DNA from: Bifidobacterium pullorum DSM 20433
GTDB lineage: Bacteria > Actinomycetota > Actinomycetes > Actinomycetales > Bifidobacteriaceae
Length of the DNA: 64,000 nucleotides
Direction: 5' to 3'
NCBI RefSeq assembly: GCF_000771405.1
Contig: NZ_JDUI01000002.1
Span: 209,731 to 273,730 of the forward strand
The notes below the pieces were generated by a model that ran no database searches, was not told where the DNA came from, and worked only from the letters and a program-made list of their open reading frames with translations. Of this stretch, positions 38,276-45,547 are shown piece after piece (positions within the stretch are counted from its first letter, which is position 1; every line of letters starts with the position of its first letter). The translations under genes were made by a program, and so were the position numbers.

Positions 38276-39022
38276 ATGCGTAGCGATACTTGTGTGATTT
38301 TCGGGGCGGGGGAATACTACGGCATCCCCGTTGTCCCCGACGGGGCATTCGTTGTGGCCGCGGACGGCGGTCTCGACCATGTGCGCGAGCTCGGCGTCGC
38401 CGCCGACGTCGTCATCGGGGATTTCGACTCGCTGACGGGCCGCCGTCCGACGGACGGGGAGCGCACCATCGCGTTGCCCGCGGAGAAGGACGACCCGGAC
38501 ATGCTCTCGGCGCTCAAGATCGGCTGGTCGCACGGCTGCCGCACCTTCCACATCCACGGCGGGCTCGGCGGGCGCATCGACCACACCATCGCCAACATCC
38601 AGCTGATGGCGCTGCTCTCCCGGCACGGCGGCATCGGGTTCCTGCATGGCGACGGCACGGTCGTCACGGCGATCACCGACGGCGAACTGCGGTTCCCGGC
38701 CAACGACGTGGCGCCGGGCCGCATGGTCTCCGTGTTCTCCCTGACCGACGAATCGCGGGATGTCAACGAGCCCGGTCTCAAATACCAGCTCAGCCACGCC
38801 ACGATGACCAACATCCGCGTCAACGGCGTCAGCAACGAGTTCCTTGAAGGCGTTCCCTCCGCGGTCAACGTCCATCACGGCACGCTGGTCGTCACCTTCC
38901 CTGCCGAGGCCCCGATGCCCGAAGTCGTGCGCTTCCACGCCTTCGAGGGTGACCTCGGGGCGCTGGACACGGCCGTCTCCTCGGTGCTCGCCGCGGGTGT
39001 GAACGCTCACAAGAATTCCTGA
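38276..39022 (+). CDS. thiN: thiamine pyrophosphokinase
   Basis: A 248-residue kinase that transfers pyrophosphate from ATP to thiamine. Motifs: VVAADGGLDHVRELGVAADVVIGDFDS at the N-terminus, the metal-binding EKDDPDMLSALKIG, and GGLGGRIDHTIANIQLM, all characteristic of the TPK family; the C-terminal beta-domain (SHATMTNIRVNGVSNEF) binds thiamine. An open frame reaches further upstream but the ATG at 38276 gives the standard length and has a leaderless promoter. Salvage of vitamin B1 is typical of gut bifidobacteria. Confidence 0.93.
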   Translation: MRSDTCVIFGAGEYYGIPVVPDGAFVVAADGGLDHVRELGVAADVVIGDFDSLTGRRPTDGERTIALPAEKDDPDMLSALKIGWSHGCRTFHIHGGLGGRIDHTIANIQLMALLSRHGGIGFLHGDGTVVTAITDGELRFPANDVAPGRMVSVFSLTDESRDVNEPGLKYQLSHATMTNIRVNGVSNEFLEGVPSAVNVHHGTLVVTFPAEAPMPEVVRFHAFEGDLGALDTAVSSVLAAGVNAHKNS

Positions 39023-39051
39023 AAATTCATCTCACGGCCCGCTTGTCCCCG

Positions 39052-39080
39052 TTGCCCAAGTACAGACAAGGCACTAAAGT
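39052..39080 (+). promoter_or_regulatory. gap promoter
   Basis: TTGCCC (39052-39057) and TAAAGT (39075-39080) are 17 bases apart, leaving an untranslated leader of about 77 bases before the gap ATG. It is one of the best sigma-70-type promoters in the window, consistent with high expression. Confidence 0.65.
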
Positions 39081-39163
39081 ACAAGGTGTTGGTATTCAAC
39101 GGCCGCGCGTGCGTCGTGCGGGGTTCCGCAGCGTGCCACGGCCTATCCCCAAGGGAGAACTAC

Positions 39164-40222
39164 ATGACAGTCAAGATTGGTATCAACGGCTTCGGTCGTA
39201 TTGGTCGTCTCGCGTTCCGTCGCATCTTCGAGCTGCAGCAGAAGGGCGGCGAGGCCGGTGATATCGAGGTCGCCGCGATCAACGATCTGACCTCCCCGTC
39301 CGCTCTGGCGTACCTGCTGAAGTACGACAGCACGCACGGCACCTTCAAGCACGTGGACGGCACCCCGGTCGAGGTCTCCGCCACCGACTCCGCCATCGTC
39401 GTCGATGGCAAGGAGTACCCGGTGTACGCCGAGCCGGATGCGAACAACATCCCGTGGGTCAAGAACGACGGTGTCGAGTTCGTGCTCGAGTGCACCGGCT
39501 TCTACACCTCCGCCGAGAAGTCGCAGGCCCACCTGAACGCCGGCGCCAAGAAGGTCCTGATCTCCGCTCCGGCCAAGGACGCCACCACCCCGACGGTCGT
39601 CTACGGCGTGAACCACGAGATCCTGAAGGCCGAGGACAACATCGTGTCCGCCGGCTCCTGCACCACCAACTCGATGGCCGCTATGGTCAAGCTGCTCAAC
39701 GACAAGTGGGGCATCAAGGTCGGCTTCATGACCACCATCCACGCCTACACCGGCACCCAGATGATCCTCGACGGCCCGCGCGGCAAGAAGAACGGCCGCG
39801 ACCTGCGCGCCGCCGCCGTCAACACCATCGCGCACTCCACCGGTGCCGCCAAGGCCATCGGCAAGGTCGTGCCGGAGGTCGACGGCAAGCTGCAGGGCCA
39901 CGCCCAGCGCGTCCAGGTTCCGGACGGCTCCGTCACCGAGCTGTTCACCGTGCTCGAGAAGGAAACCAACGTCGACGAGATCAACGCCGCGTTCAAGGAG
40001 GCCTTCGAGGGCTGCGAGTACTACGGCTACAACGCTGACGGCATCGTCTCCGGCGACATCGTCGGCGACACCCACGGTGGCGTGTTCGACCCGACCCAGA
40101 CCGATGTCAACGAGGTGGACGGCGTCCAGCTCGTGCGCACCGTGGCCTTCTACGACAACGAGTACGGCTTCACCTCGAACATGGTTCGCACCCTGCTGTA
40201 CTTCGCCGAGCTCGCCCAGTGA
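39164..40222 (+). CDS. gap: glyceraldehyde-3-phosphate dehydrogenase, type I
   Basis: A 352-residue glycolytic enzyme; in bifidobacteria it works in the lower part of the fructose-6-phosphate (bifid) shunt. NAD-binding motif [14 protein letters not shown] at the N-terminus, catalytic Cys in [11 protein letters not shown] near residue 166, and the C-terminal [12 protein letters not shown]. The ATG at 39164 follows AAGGGAG. Codon use is strongly biased to C-ending codons even relative to the neighbours, as expected for a highly expressed gene. The longer open frame starting at 39086 covers promoter sequence and is not used. Confidence 0.97.
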   Translation: MTVKIGINGFGRIGRLAFRRIFELQQKGGEAGDIEVAAINDLTSPSALAYLLKYDSTHGTFKHVDGTPVEVSATDSAIVVDGKEYPVYAEPDANNIPWVKNDGVEFVLECTGFYTSAEKSQAHLNAGAKKVLISAPAKDATTPTVVYGVNHEILKAEDNIVSAGSCTTNSMAAMVKLLNDKWGIKVGFMTTIHAYTGTQMILDGPRGKKNGRDLRAAAVNTIAHSTGAAKAIGKVVPEVDGKLQGHAQRVQVPDGSVTELFTVLEKETNVDEINAAFKEAFEGCEYYGYNADGIVSGDIVGDTHGGVFDPTQTDVNEVDGVQLVRTVAFYDNEYGFTSNMVRTLLYFAELAQ

Positions 40223-40265
40223 GCCGACGCGGCTTAGGCTGCTAGGTTCCTGACGAACCCCATTC

Positions 40266-40296
40266 GGGCCGCTCCGGTTCTCCGGGGCGGCCCTTT
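40266..40296 (+). terminator. intrinsic terminator after gap
   Basis: 10-bp stem with one G-U pair (40266-40275 with 40284-40293), eight-base loop, followed by TTT. Confidence 0.8.
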
Positions 40297-40333
40297 CGTA
40301 TGCCGGCCACCCCTACGGCCTAGGATGGAGGGC

Positions 40334-40834
40334 ATGGGAAGAAAAACAACGAGCAAAGGGTCCACGCCGGCAATTGTGGAGTTGGAGCGTGCGGGGGTGG
40401 CGTTCGACATCTACGAGTACGAGCATTCGAACGACCATATGGATGACGGATACGGCATCGAGGCGGCCCGCAAGCTGGGGTTCGACGAGCATCAGGTGTT
40501 CAAGACGCTGATGGCCGACACCGGTGCGGCACGCGTGGTCGGCGTAGTGCCGGTCAGCGGGCACATGGATCTGAAGGCCCTGGCCGCCGCCGTGGGTGCC
40601 AAGAAAGCTTCCATGGCCGAACCGAAGGTGGCGATGCGCGAAAGCGGCTATGTGGTCGGAGGCATCTCACCGTTCGGGCAGAGGACGCGTCATGCGACAG
40701 TGCTCGATGAAAGCGCATTGGCCTATGACCGTATCCTGGTGTCCGGGGGCAAGCGTGGGTTCAGCGTCGGCATCGCGCCGCAGGATATGGTGAAGGTTCT
40801 GGACGCCGTCACCGCCCCCATCGCCACCTGGTAA
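40334..40834 (+). CDS. ybaK: YbaK-type aminoacyl-tRNA deacylase
   Basis: A 166-residue hydrolase of the YbaK/EbsC family, which clears Cys-tRNA(Pro) and similar mischarged tRNAs. Motifs: TPAIVELERAGVAFDIYEYEH at the N-terminus, QVFKTLMADTGAARVVGVVPVSGHMDLKALAAAVGAKKASMAEP with the conserved Lys, and YVVGGISPFGQRTRHATVLDESAL. The ATG at 40334 is chosen over 40325: TAGGAT (40321-40326) stands seven bases before it, the leaderless pattern seen elsewhere here, while GGAGGG in the same gap could also serve as a ribosome-binding site. A repeat element begins about two bases after the stop codon. Confidence 0.93.
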   Translation: MGRKTTSKGSTPAIVELERAGVAFDIYEYEHSNDHMDDGYGIEAARKLGFDEHQVFKTLMADTGAARVVGVVPVSGHMDLKALAAAVGAKKASMAEPKVAMRESGYVVGGISPFGQRTRHATVLDESALAYDRILVSGGKRGFSVGIAPQDMVKVLDAVTAPIATW

Positions 40835-40835
40835 C

Positions 40836-40938
40836 CTGTGACCCTGATCCATCGTGACCGTGATCTAAGTCCTCAAACGTTGAAATTCCAGGGTTTTAAC
40901 AAAGTGTTACAGTCACGAAAGTGTCAGAGTCACAACAG
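40836..40938. repeat. palindromic repeat element, copy A
   Basis: About 100 bases beginning just after ybaK. It shares CATCGTGACCGTGAT, the core AAACGTTG and the right end GTCACGAAAGTGTCAGAGTCAC (as separate blocks) with copy B. The arms are complementary: CGTGACCGTGA at the left and TTACAGTCACG at the right. Confidence 0.8.
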
Positions 40939-40943
40939 TCCGG

Positions 40944-41036
40944 ACTCTGATCTATCGTGACCGTGATATAAGTCCCAAAACGTTGGGATTTCAACGTTTT
41001 ACCAATGTGTCACAGTCACGAAAGTGTCAGAGTCAC
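40944..41036. repeat. palindromic repeat element, copy B
   Basis: Nested inverted repeats: outer ACTCTGA (40944-40950) with TCAGAGT (41027-41033); middle CGTGACCGTGA (40956-40966) with TCACAGTCACG (41010-41020), one mismatch; inner AAAACGTTG (40977-40985) with CAACGTTTT (40992-41000), perfect. The RNA or single strand would fold as one long hairpin. Tandem with copy A, between the convergent ybaK and ispH genes. Confidence 0.85.
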
Positions 41037-41072
41037 GGAAGTGTTGGGCGCGGGAGTGGCTGCGGGACTGGG

Positions 41073-42068
41073 TCAGCGACGCAGTTCGGCGGGCAGGACG
41101 AAGTGCATGGTCTCCTTGATCGTCTCGATGGTGGAGACCTCGGTGAAGCCGAAGCCCTGCAATGCCTCGACCACGCCGCCGACCAGCTCGTCCGGCACCG
41201 ACGCGCCCGAGGAGACGCCCACCGCCGCCACGCCATCGAACCACGCGGAATCCAGCTCGGAGGCGTCATCGACACGATAGGCCCGACCGCGCTCGCCCAA
41301 CCCCTCCTGCGCGACCTCCATCAGCCTCACCGAATTCGACGAGTTCGCCGAACCGACGATCACCACGCAATCGGATTGCTCGGCGACGAGTTTGACCGCG
41401 GACTGGCGGTTGGACGTGGCATAGCAGATATCGGAGTTCGGCGGCATCTCGATCCACGGGAACCGGCGTTTGAGCGCCTCGATGGTGCCGGCCGTCTCGT
41501 CCACGCTCAGCGTGGTCTGGGTGAGCAGCACCAGCTTGGTCGACTCGCCGAATTCCAGCGTGTCCACATCCGACTCGTGCTCGATCAGATGCACGTGCTC
41601 CGGCGATTCCCCCACCACGCCGACGGCCTCGTCGTGCCCGCGATGCCCGATGTAGATGATCTCGTATCCTTCGCGCACGAACCGCAGCACCTCACGATGC
41701 ACCTTGCTGACCAGCGGGCAGGTGGCGTCCACCACGTGCATGCCGCGGCGCGCCGCCTCGGCCTTGATCTCCGGAGAGACGCCATGCGCGGAGAACACCA
41801 CCGGGATGCCGGCGGCCACCGCCTCATCGGGGATCTCGTCGAGCTCCTGCACGAACACAGCCCCCTGCGCGGACAGATCCTCCACCACATGCTTGTTGTG
41901 CACGATCTGCCGGCGCACATACACCGGCGGCAGTCCCGCCGCACGGGCGCGATCCGTATCGGCGCCGGACCTGAGGATCGTCTGCACGGTCAGGATCGCA
42001 CGGTCCACTCCGGCGCAGAAGCCTCTGGGATCGGCCAGCACAATGCGGCCGGGCTGTTCGTTCGTCAT
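41073..42068 (-). CDS. ispH: 4-hydroxy-3-methylbut-2-enyl diphosphate reductase
   Basis: A 331-residue iron-sulfur enzyme that makes IPP and DMAPP in the last step of the MEP isoprenoid pathway. The three cluster cysteines are in PRGFCAGV, VVDATCPLVSKVH and NSDICYATSNRQ; the TQTTLSVDET block and SANSSNS substrate-binding motif are present. GGAGGAACC precedes the ATG at 42068. A TAAGAT hexamer (minus strand, 42094-42089) is the probable -10. It points towards the repeat pair, which may serve as its terminator. Confidence 0.95.
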   Translation of the reverse strand: MTNEQPGRIVLADPRGFCAGVDRAILTVQTILRSGADTDRARAAGLPPVYVRRQIVHNKHVVEDLSAQGAVFVQELDEIPDEAVAAGIPVVFSAHGVSPEIKAEAARRGMHVVDATCPLVSKVHREVLRFVREGYEIIYIGHRGHDEAVGVVGESPEHVHLIEHESDVDTLEFGESTKLVLLTQTTLSVDETAGTIEALKRRFPWIEMPPNSDICYATSNRQSAVKLVAEQSDCVVIVGSANSSNSVRLMEVAQEGLGERGRAYRVDDASELDSAWFDGVAAVGVSSGASVPDELVGGVVEALQGFGFTEVSTIETIKETMHFVLPAELRR

Positions 42069-42408
42069 GGTTCCTCCATTCTGACGCCATCTTACCCGTT
42101 ACGGGATGTTCCGCGCCGCCCGTGCGAGCCCGGTGTTTCCAGGTTTCCCTGATTGATGGGAACGGATGCCCCGCGCGCCCGCACGAACCCGCGGCCGCAC
42201 GGGATGTGCACCAGTCGGGCCAGTGGGAGGACGGGCAGGCGTGCGGCCGCGCGGGACACGCGGGATGTGCGTACGCGATGTGACGTGCCCCCCCTGACGC
42301 CGACGCCTTCCCGGGAACACACCGGGATGCACCGATGCGGGAACCGGGAATCGGCAGTACGATAGTGAGCGATAACAATCGCATCGTTTCACTACGGGAG
42401 TGATAACC
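42069..42408. other. 340-bp divergent intergenic region between ispH and the epimerase gene
   Basis: No gene is supported. The left end carries the ispH promoter region, with CCCGTTACGGG (42095-42105) beside its -10. The middle is GC-rich with two GGGATGTGC copies of unknown meaning. The right end carries the epimerase promoter (TACGAT 42358-42363) and a lac-operator-like site. Confidence 0.5.
42358..42379 (+). promoter_or_regulatory. promoter -10 and LacI-family-like operator upstream of the epimerase gene
   Basis: TACGAT (42358-42363) is followed directly by GTGAGCGATAACAAT (42365-42379), which differs from the core of the classical lac operator by one missing G and has the central CG typical of LacI-family sites. 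It lies where a bound repressor would block initiation. The cognate regulator is unknown. Confidence 0.5.
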
Positions 42409-43359
42409 ATGACCATTGCCGCCACGCCGCGCACCGGCCATCAGTACACCATCACGCACGGCGATTACGTCGCCGTCATCACCGAGCTGGGCGCCGCGTT
42501 GCGCAAGCTCACCTATCAGGGCAGGAACGTCATCGCCACGTTCGGCGCCAACGACGTGGCCCCCGCCTCGAGCGGCCAGCTGCTCATCCCCTATCCGAAC
42601 CGCATCGAGGACGGCGTCTACACGTTCGAGGGCAACACCTACGAGCTGCCGATCGACGAGCATGAGCGCCGCAACGCCATCCACGGCTACGGCTACCGCG
42701 CCTACTGGACGCTGGAGAACCTCGACGAATCCACCATCACGCTCTCCTGGCGCGTGCCGAACATGGCGGGCTATCCGTTCGACGTGATCGTCGCCGTCAC
42801 CTACACACTGACCGACGACGGCCTGAGCCTGACCATCGCCGCCCGCAACAACGGCGACACGAACGCCCCGTGGGCGCTGGCGATCCACCCGTGGCTGTCC
42901 AACGGCTTCGACGGCTACGGCGACGAGATCGACGGACAGAACGCGCAGTGTTCGCTGATGGTGCCCGCCGACACGCACGTGACCGTCGACGACCGTCTCC
43001 TGCCGACCGGCACCGAGCCGGTGGACGGCACCAAGTACGACTTCCGCGAACCGATGAAGCTCGACCAGCAGCCGTATGACGACGCGTGGACCGACGTCAA
43101 GCACGCCGAGGACGGCACCGTGACGGCCGCGCTGTACCGACCGGACGGCATGGTCGTGGAGGTCGGCGGCGACGAGACCATCACCTCCTTCCAGGTGTGC
43201 ACCGGCACCGGTTTCGCGCCGGACAACCATCCCGCCGGCGTGGCGGTGGAGCCGCAGACCGCCTACGCGAACGCCTTCCGTTCCGGCAAGGACCTGATCG
43301 TGATCAAGCCGGGCGAGACCAGCTCCACCACGCTGTTCATCCGTATGCGCAAGGCCTGA
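42409..43359 (+). CDS. aldose 1-epimerase family protein
   Basis: A 316-residue beta-sandwich enzyme of the GalM superfamily, interconverting alpha and beta anomers of sugars such as galactose. Landmarks: QLLIPYPNRIEDGVYTFEGNTYELP (substrate-pocket Asn-Arg), AIHGYGYRAYW (catalytic His), WALAIHPWLSNG (second His) and TGTGFAPDNHPAGVAVEPQT carrying the catalytic Glu. It belongs to the branch annotated YihR/GalM-like rather than classical GalM. The ATG at 42409 follows GGGAG at eight bases. The lac-type operator suggests carbohydrate-dependent control. Confidence 0.9.
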   Translation: MTIAATPRTGHQYTITHGDYVAVITELGAALRKLTYQGRNVIATFGANDVAPASSGQLLIPYPNRIEDGVYTFEGNTYELPIDEHERRNAIHGYGYRAYWTLENLDESTITLSWRVPNMAGYPFDVIVAVTYTLTDDGLSLTIAARNNGDTNAPWALAIHPWLSNGFDGYGDEIDGQNAQCSLMVPADTHVTVDDRLLPTGTEPVDGTKYDFREPMKLDQQPYDDAWTDVKHAEDGTVTAALYRPDGMVVEVGGDETITSFQVCTGTGFAPDNHPAGVAVEPQTAYANAFRSGKDLIVIKPGETSSTTLFIRMRKA

Positions 43360-43396
43360 TCCGGCACGAATCCATATCCGCGCGACGGCACCGAAG

Positions 43397-43425
43397 TTGT
43401 GAACGTCGCGCGGATGTGCGATAAT
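43397..43425 (+). promoter_or_regulatory. promoter of the bL37 gene
   Basis: TTGTGA (43397-43402) and GATAAT (43420-43425) are 17 bases apart; the start codon is 38 bases further on. Confidence 0.6.
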
Positions 43426-43462
43426 CCCGTAGGCTTATTAATCGTCAGTAAAGGAGTCCATC

Positions 43463-43537
43463 ATGGGCATGCGTGGCCGCAAGCGCAAGGCGCGTCGCAA
43501 AAAGGCAGCGAATCACGGCAAAAGGCCGAATGCCTGA
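43463..43537 (+). CDS. 50S ribosomal protein bL37
   Basis: A 24-codon gene, MGMRGRKRKARRKKAANHGK then RPNA, with AAGGAG nine bases before the ATG, a good promoter, and a strong terminator after it. The sequence is extremely basic and ends in the NHGKRPN motif typical of bL37, a tiny large-subunit protein of actinobacteria. Its shortness makes it easy to miss. It is a stand-alone transcription unit between the epimerase gene and the convergent anti-sigma gene. Confidence 0.88.
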   Translation: MGMRGRKRKARRKKAANHGKRPNA

Positions 43538-43565
43538 GCTGTGAGCTCTGAGATATGAGCAGGAC

Positions 43566-43597
43566 ATCCGCGGAACCGTTACGGTCCGCGGATTTTT
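43566..43597 (+). terminator. intrinsic terminator after the bL37 gene
   Basis: Perfect outer stem ATCCGCGGA / TCCGCGGAT (43566-43574 with 43585-43593), a further CCGT/ACGG pairing inside, followed by five T residues. Confidence 0.9.
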
Positions 43598-43611
43598 CAT
43601 ATCCGGCCCCG

Positions 43612-43896
43612 TCACCGGCGGTCCATGGCGGATGGCTCCTGCTCGCAGCAGCAATGGTCCAGCGTGGCCCGCAGCCGGTTGAGCAGGCACTCGGGGGCCT
43701 GTTCGGGGCGCAGATAGGCGCGCAGGGCCGCGATCAACGCGCGCTCGCGTTCGTCGCAACAGGTCTCGGGATCGAAACAGTCCCCCGCCATCGGGTCGCC
43801 GACCTCGGTGATGTGCACGTCGGTGTGCACCACGCCGTCATGGGTCTGCCTGGTGATGGAGATGTGGCTTTGGCGTTTCACGGTGTTCCGGCTCAT
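43612..43896 (-). CDS. putative anti-sigma factor (Cys-rich)
   Basis: A 94-residue protein directly behind an ECF sigma gene, overlapping it by four bases (ATGA). It has seven cysteines: one in GDCFDPE, a pair in ETCCDERE, one in APECLLNRL and a CCC triplet in LDHCCCEQ. Size, linkage and cysteine pattern resemble the zinc-binding RsrA/RshA group that frees its sigma factor upon thiol oxidation, although the exact HxxxCxxC motif is not seen. Translational coupling would keep sigma and anti-sigma equimolar. Function inferred from context. Confidence 0.65.
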   Translation of the reverse strand: MSRNTVKRQSHISITRQTHDGVVHTDVHITEVGDPMAGDCFDPETCCDERERALIAALRAYLRPEQAPECLLNRLRATLDHCCCEQEPSAMDRR

Positions 43897-44564
43897 GCCA
43901 ACCCCTTTCCATCGGTTGTCGATTCACTTCCATTATCGCCGTGTTCGCCGGGACCGTGGTTCGCGGATGGTGAAGACGCGATGCCGTACCCGCGCTCCCG
44001 CGCGTATGCCGCCAGCTCGCGCTTCAACTGCGTGCGGGCGCGGTTCAGGCGGCTCATCACGGTACCGATCTTGACGCCCTGCTCGTCGGCCACCTGCTGG
44101 TAGGACTTGCCGTCGATGGCCGCGTCGATGAACACCTGCCGGCGTTCGGGGCTCAGTTTGGCGAGCGCCGCCATGATCTCCTCGGGCGCGAAGGTGTCCA
44201 AATACTCCTGTTCGGCCGACTTGAGCCCCTCGGAGGTGTGCTCGGACGCGGAGTAGATATCCCAATCGTCGTATTCTCCGGTCGAATCGTTGGCCCGCTG
44301 GGGGCGGCGCTTGGCCTTGGCGTACTGGTTGAAGTAGGCGTTGCGCTCGATGGTGGTCATCCACGCCTCGAAGTTGGAGCCGGGCTGGAACGAGTCGAAG
44401 GCCTTGAACCCGCGTTCGAAGGTGTCCTGCACCAGGTCCTGCGCATCCTCGGGGTTGTTGGTGAGCCTCATCGCCTGGCGGTACAGCGCGTCGACGGCGG
44501 GCATGGCGAGCTTCTCGAAGCGCTCCCGGCGCTCCGCCACCGTCTCGGTATGCTCGCTGCTCAC
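43893..44564 (-). CDS. ECF RNA polymerase sigma factor, SigH/SigR-like
   Basis: A 223-residue group 4 sigma factor. Region 2 reads ALYRQAMRLTNNPEDAQDLVQDTFERGFKAF ... NFEAWMTTIERNAYFNQYAKAKRRP, and region 4 reads MAALAKLSPERRQVFIDAAIDGKSYQQVADEQGVKIGTVMSRLNRARTQL. The closest actinobacterial type is the thiol-oxidative-stress sigma SigH/SigR. The start is set at GTG 44564, because a TACAAT -10 (minus strand, 44577-44572) ends seven bases before it; ATG 44573 would lie inside that promoter element. A Gly/Ser-rich tail follows region 4. The anti-sigma gene overlaps its end. Confidence 0.9.
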   Translation of the reverse strand: MSSEHTETVAERRERFEKLAMPAVDALYRQAMRLTNNPEDAQDLVQDTFERGFKAFDSFQPGSNFEAWMTTIERNAYFNQYAKAKRRPQRANDSTGEYDDWDIYSASEHTSEGLKSAEQEYLDTFAPEEIMAALAKLSPERRQVFIDAAIDGKSYQQVADEQGVKIGTVMSRLNRARTQLKRELAAYARERGYGIASSPSANHGPGEHGDNGSESTTDGKGLA

Positions 44565-44656
44565 GACTGCCATTGTACCGTCCGGCTTGCACGGCGGTGG
44601 CGCGACGGGCCGCCACGCACACGGCGTTGTCTGATTCGGCCACCACAATATGCGGT

Positions 44657-45403
44657 ATGACGAACCTGAAGGAAGCCCTTGACGCAGCCCCCGTGCAGGA
44701 TGCCGACACCCCCCTGTCGCACTCCTGGCTACTGGGATTCGACACGGAGACGACGGGCGTGGCCGCAGGCAGGGATGCCATCGTCTCCGCCACGCTGGTG
44801 CTGCGCGACCCGCAGTCCGCCCATGACGGCGACGCCGTAGGCACCTGGATCATCAACCCACACCGCCGCATGAGCCCCGGTGCCAGCAAGGTCAACGGCT
44901 TCACCGACGCGTTCCTGGCACAGCACGGCGAGGAGCCGGTCGACGCCATCGAACGCATCGCCGCGCTCATCGCGCTCGCACAGCGCAAACGCATCCCGCT
45001 GCTCGCCTACAACGCCCCATTCGATGTCCGGATGCTGGCCGGGGATCTGGACCGCTGGCGGTTGCGTCCGATGGACGAACGTCTGGACGGCCGCACGATG
45101 CTGGTGGTCGACCCGCTGCTCATCGACCGTTCCATTTCCCGCCGCTCCGGCCGGCGCACGCTGGAGTACACCGCCGAATACTACGGCGTGGAACCGTCCG
45201 GGGATTTCCATGACGCCACCGCCGACACCATCGCGGCCGTGGACCTCATCCAGCCGATGACGACCCTGTACCCGCAGGTCGGCCACATCACGCTCGAGGG
45301 GCTGATGGACTGGCAGCGCAACGCCTACGCCACCTGGCGCGACTCGTACAACCGCTGGCTCGCCGGACGTGGCAAGGCGCCGGTGCGCGACAACTGGCTG
45401 TAA
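44657..45403 (+). CDS. DNA polymerase III epsilon-like 3'-5' exonuclease
   Basis: A 248-residue DEDDh-type exonuclease. Exo I is LGFDTETTGV, Exo II is LLAYNAPFDVRML, Exo III is DFHDATADTIAAVDLIQ with the catalytic His and Asp. It has no polymerase or BRCT domain and resembles the stand-alone exonucleases common in bifidobacteria, which act in proofreading or DNA/RNA trimming. The ATG at 44657 is divergent from the sigma gene; CACAAT seven bases upstream could be a leaderless -10. A longer frame from 44573 overlaps the sigma promoter and is unlikely. Confidence 0.88.
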   Translation: MTNLKEALDAAPVQDADTPLSHSWLLGFDTETTGVAAGRDAIVSATLVLRDPQSAHDGDAVGTWIINPHRRMSPGASKVNGFTDAFLAQHGEEPVDAIERIAALIALAQRKRIPLLAYNAPFDVRMLAGDLDRWRLRPMDERLDGRTMLVVDPLLIDRSISRRSGRRTLEYTAEYYGVEPSGDFHDATADTIAAVDLIQPMTTLYPQVGHITLEGLMDWQRNAYATWRDSYNRWLAGRGKAPVRDNWL

Positions 45404-45413
45404 CCACTCACCT

Positions 45414-45547
45414 CGCACACAGGAAACATTCCGTCTCGCGCATCGTCTGGATACCAGAGGTCGACCGCTCCCCGCACACAGGAAATATTCAGCCGACGGG
45501 GGTTGACTATAACGTTGTAACGCCGACTACATGGAAAGACCCCGTTC
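45414..45547. promoter_or_regulatory. upstream region of the murE cassette: two 18-bp direct repeats and a palindrome
   Basis: CGCACACAGGAAACATTC (45414-45431) recurs with one change at 45473-45490. Further on lies TTGACT (45503-45508) and the near-palindrome TATAACGTTGTA. Together they look like a regulated promoter for the cassette; no regulator can be named. Confidence 0.45.

Noticed and set aside
40836..41036. CRISPR array in the tandem repeat region
   Set aside because: Only two long, imperfect units with internal symmetry, no regular spacers and no cas genes.
42153..42365. A small plus-strand open frame in the ispH/epimerase gap
   Set aside because: GC-rich Arg/Thr-rich translation, no start signals, and it runs into the epimerase promoter.
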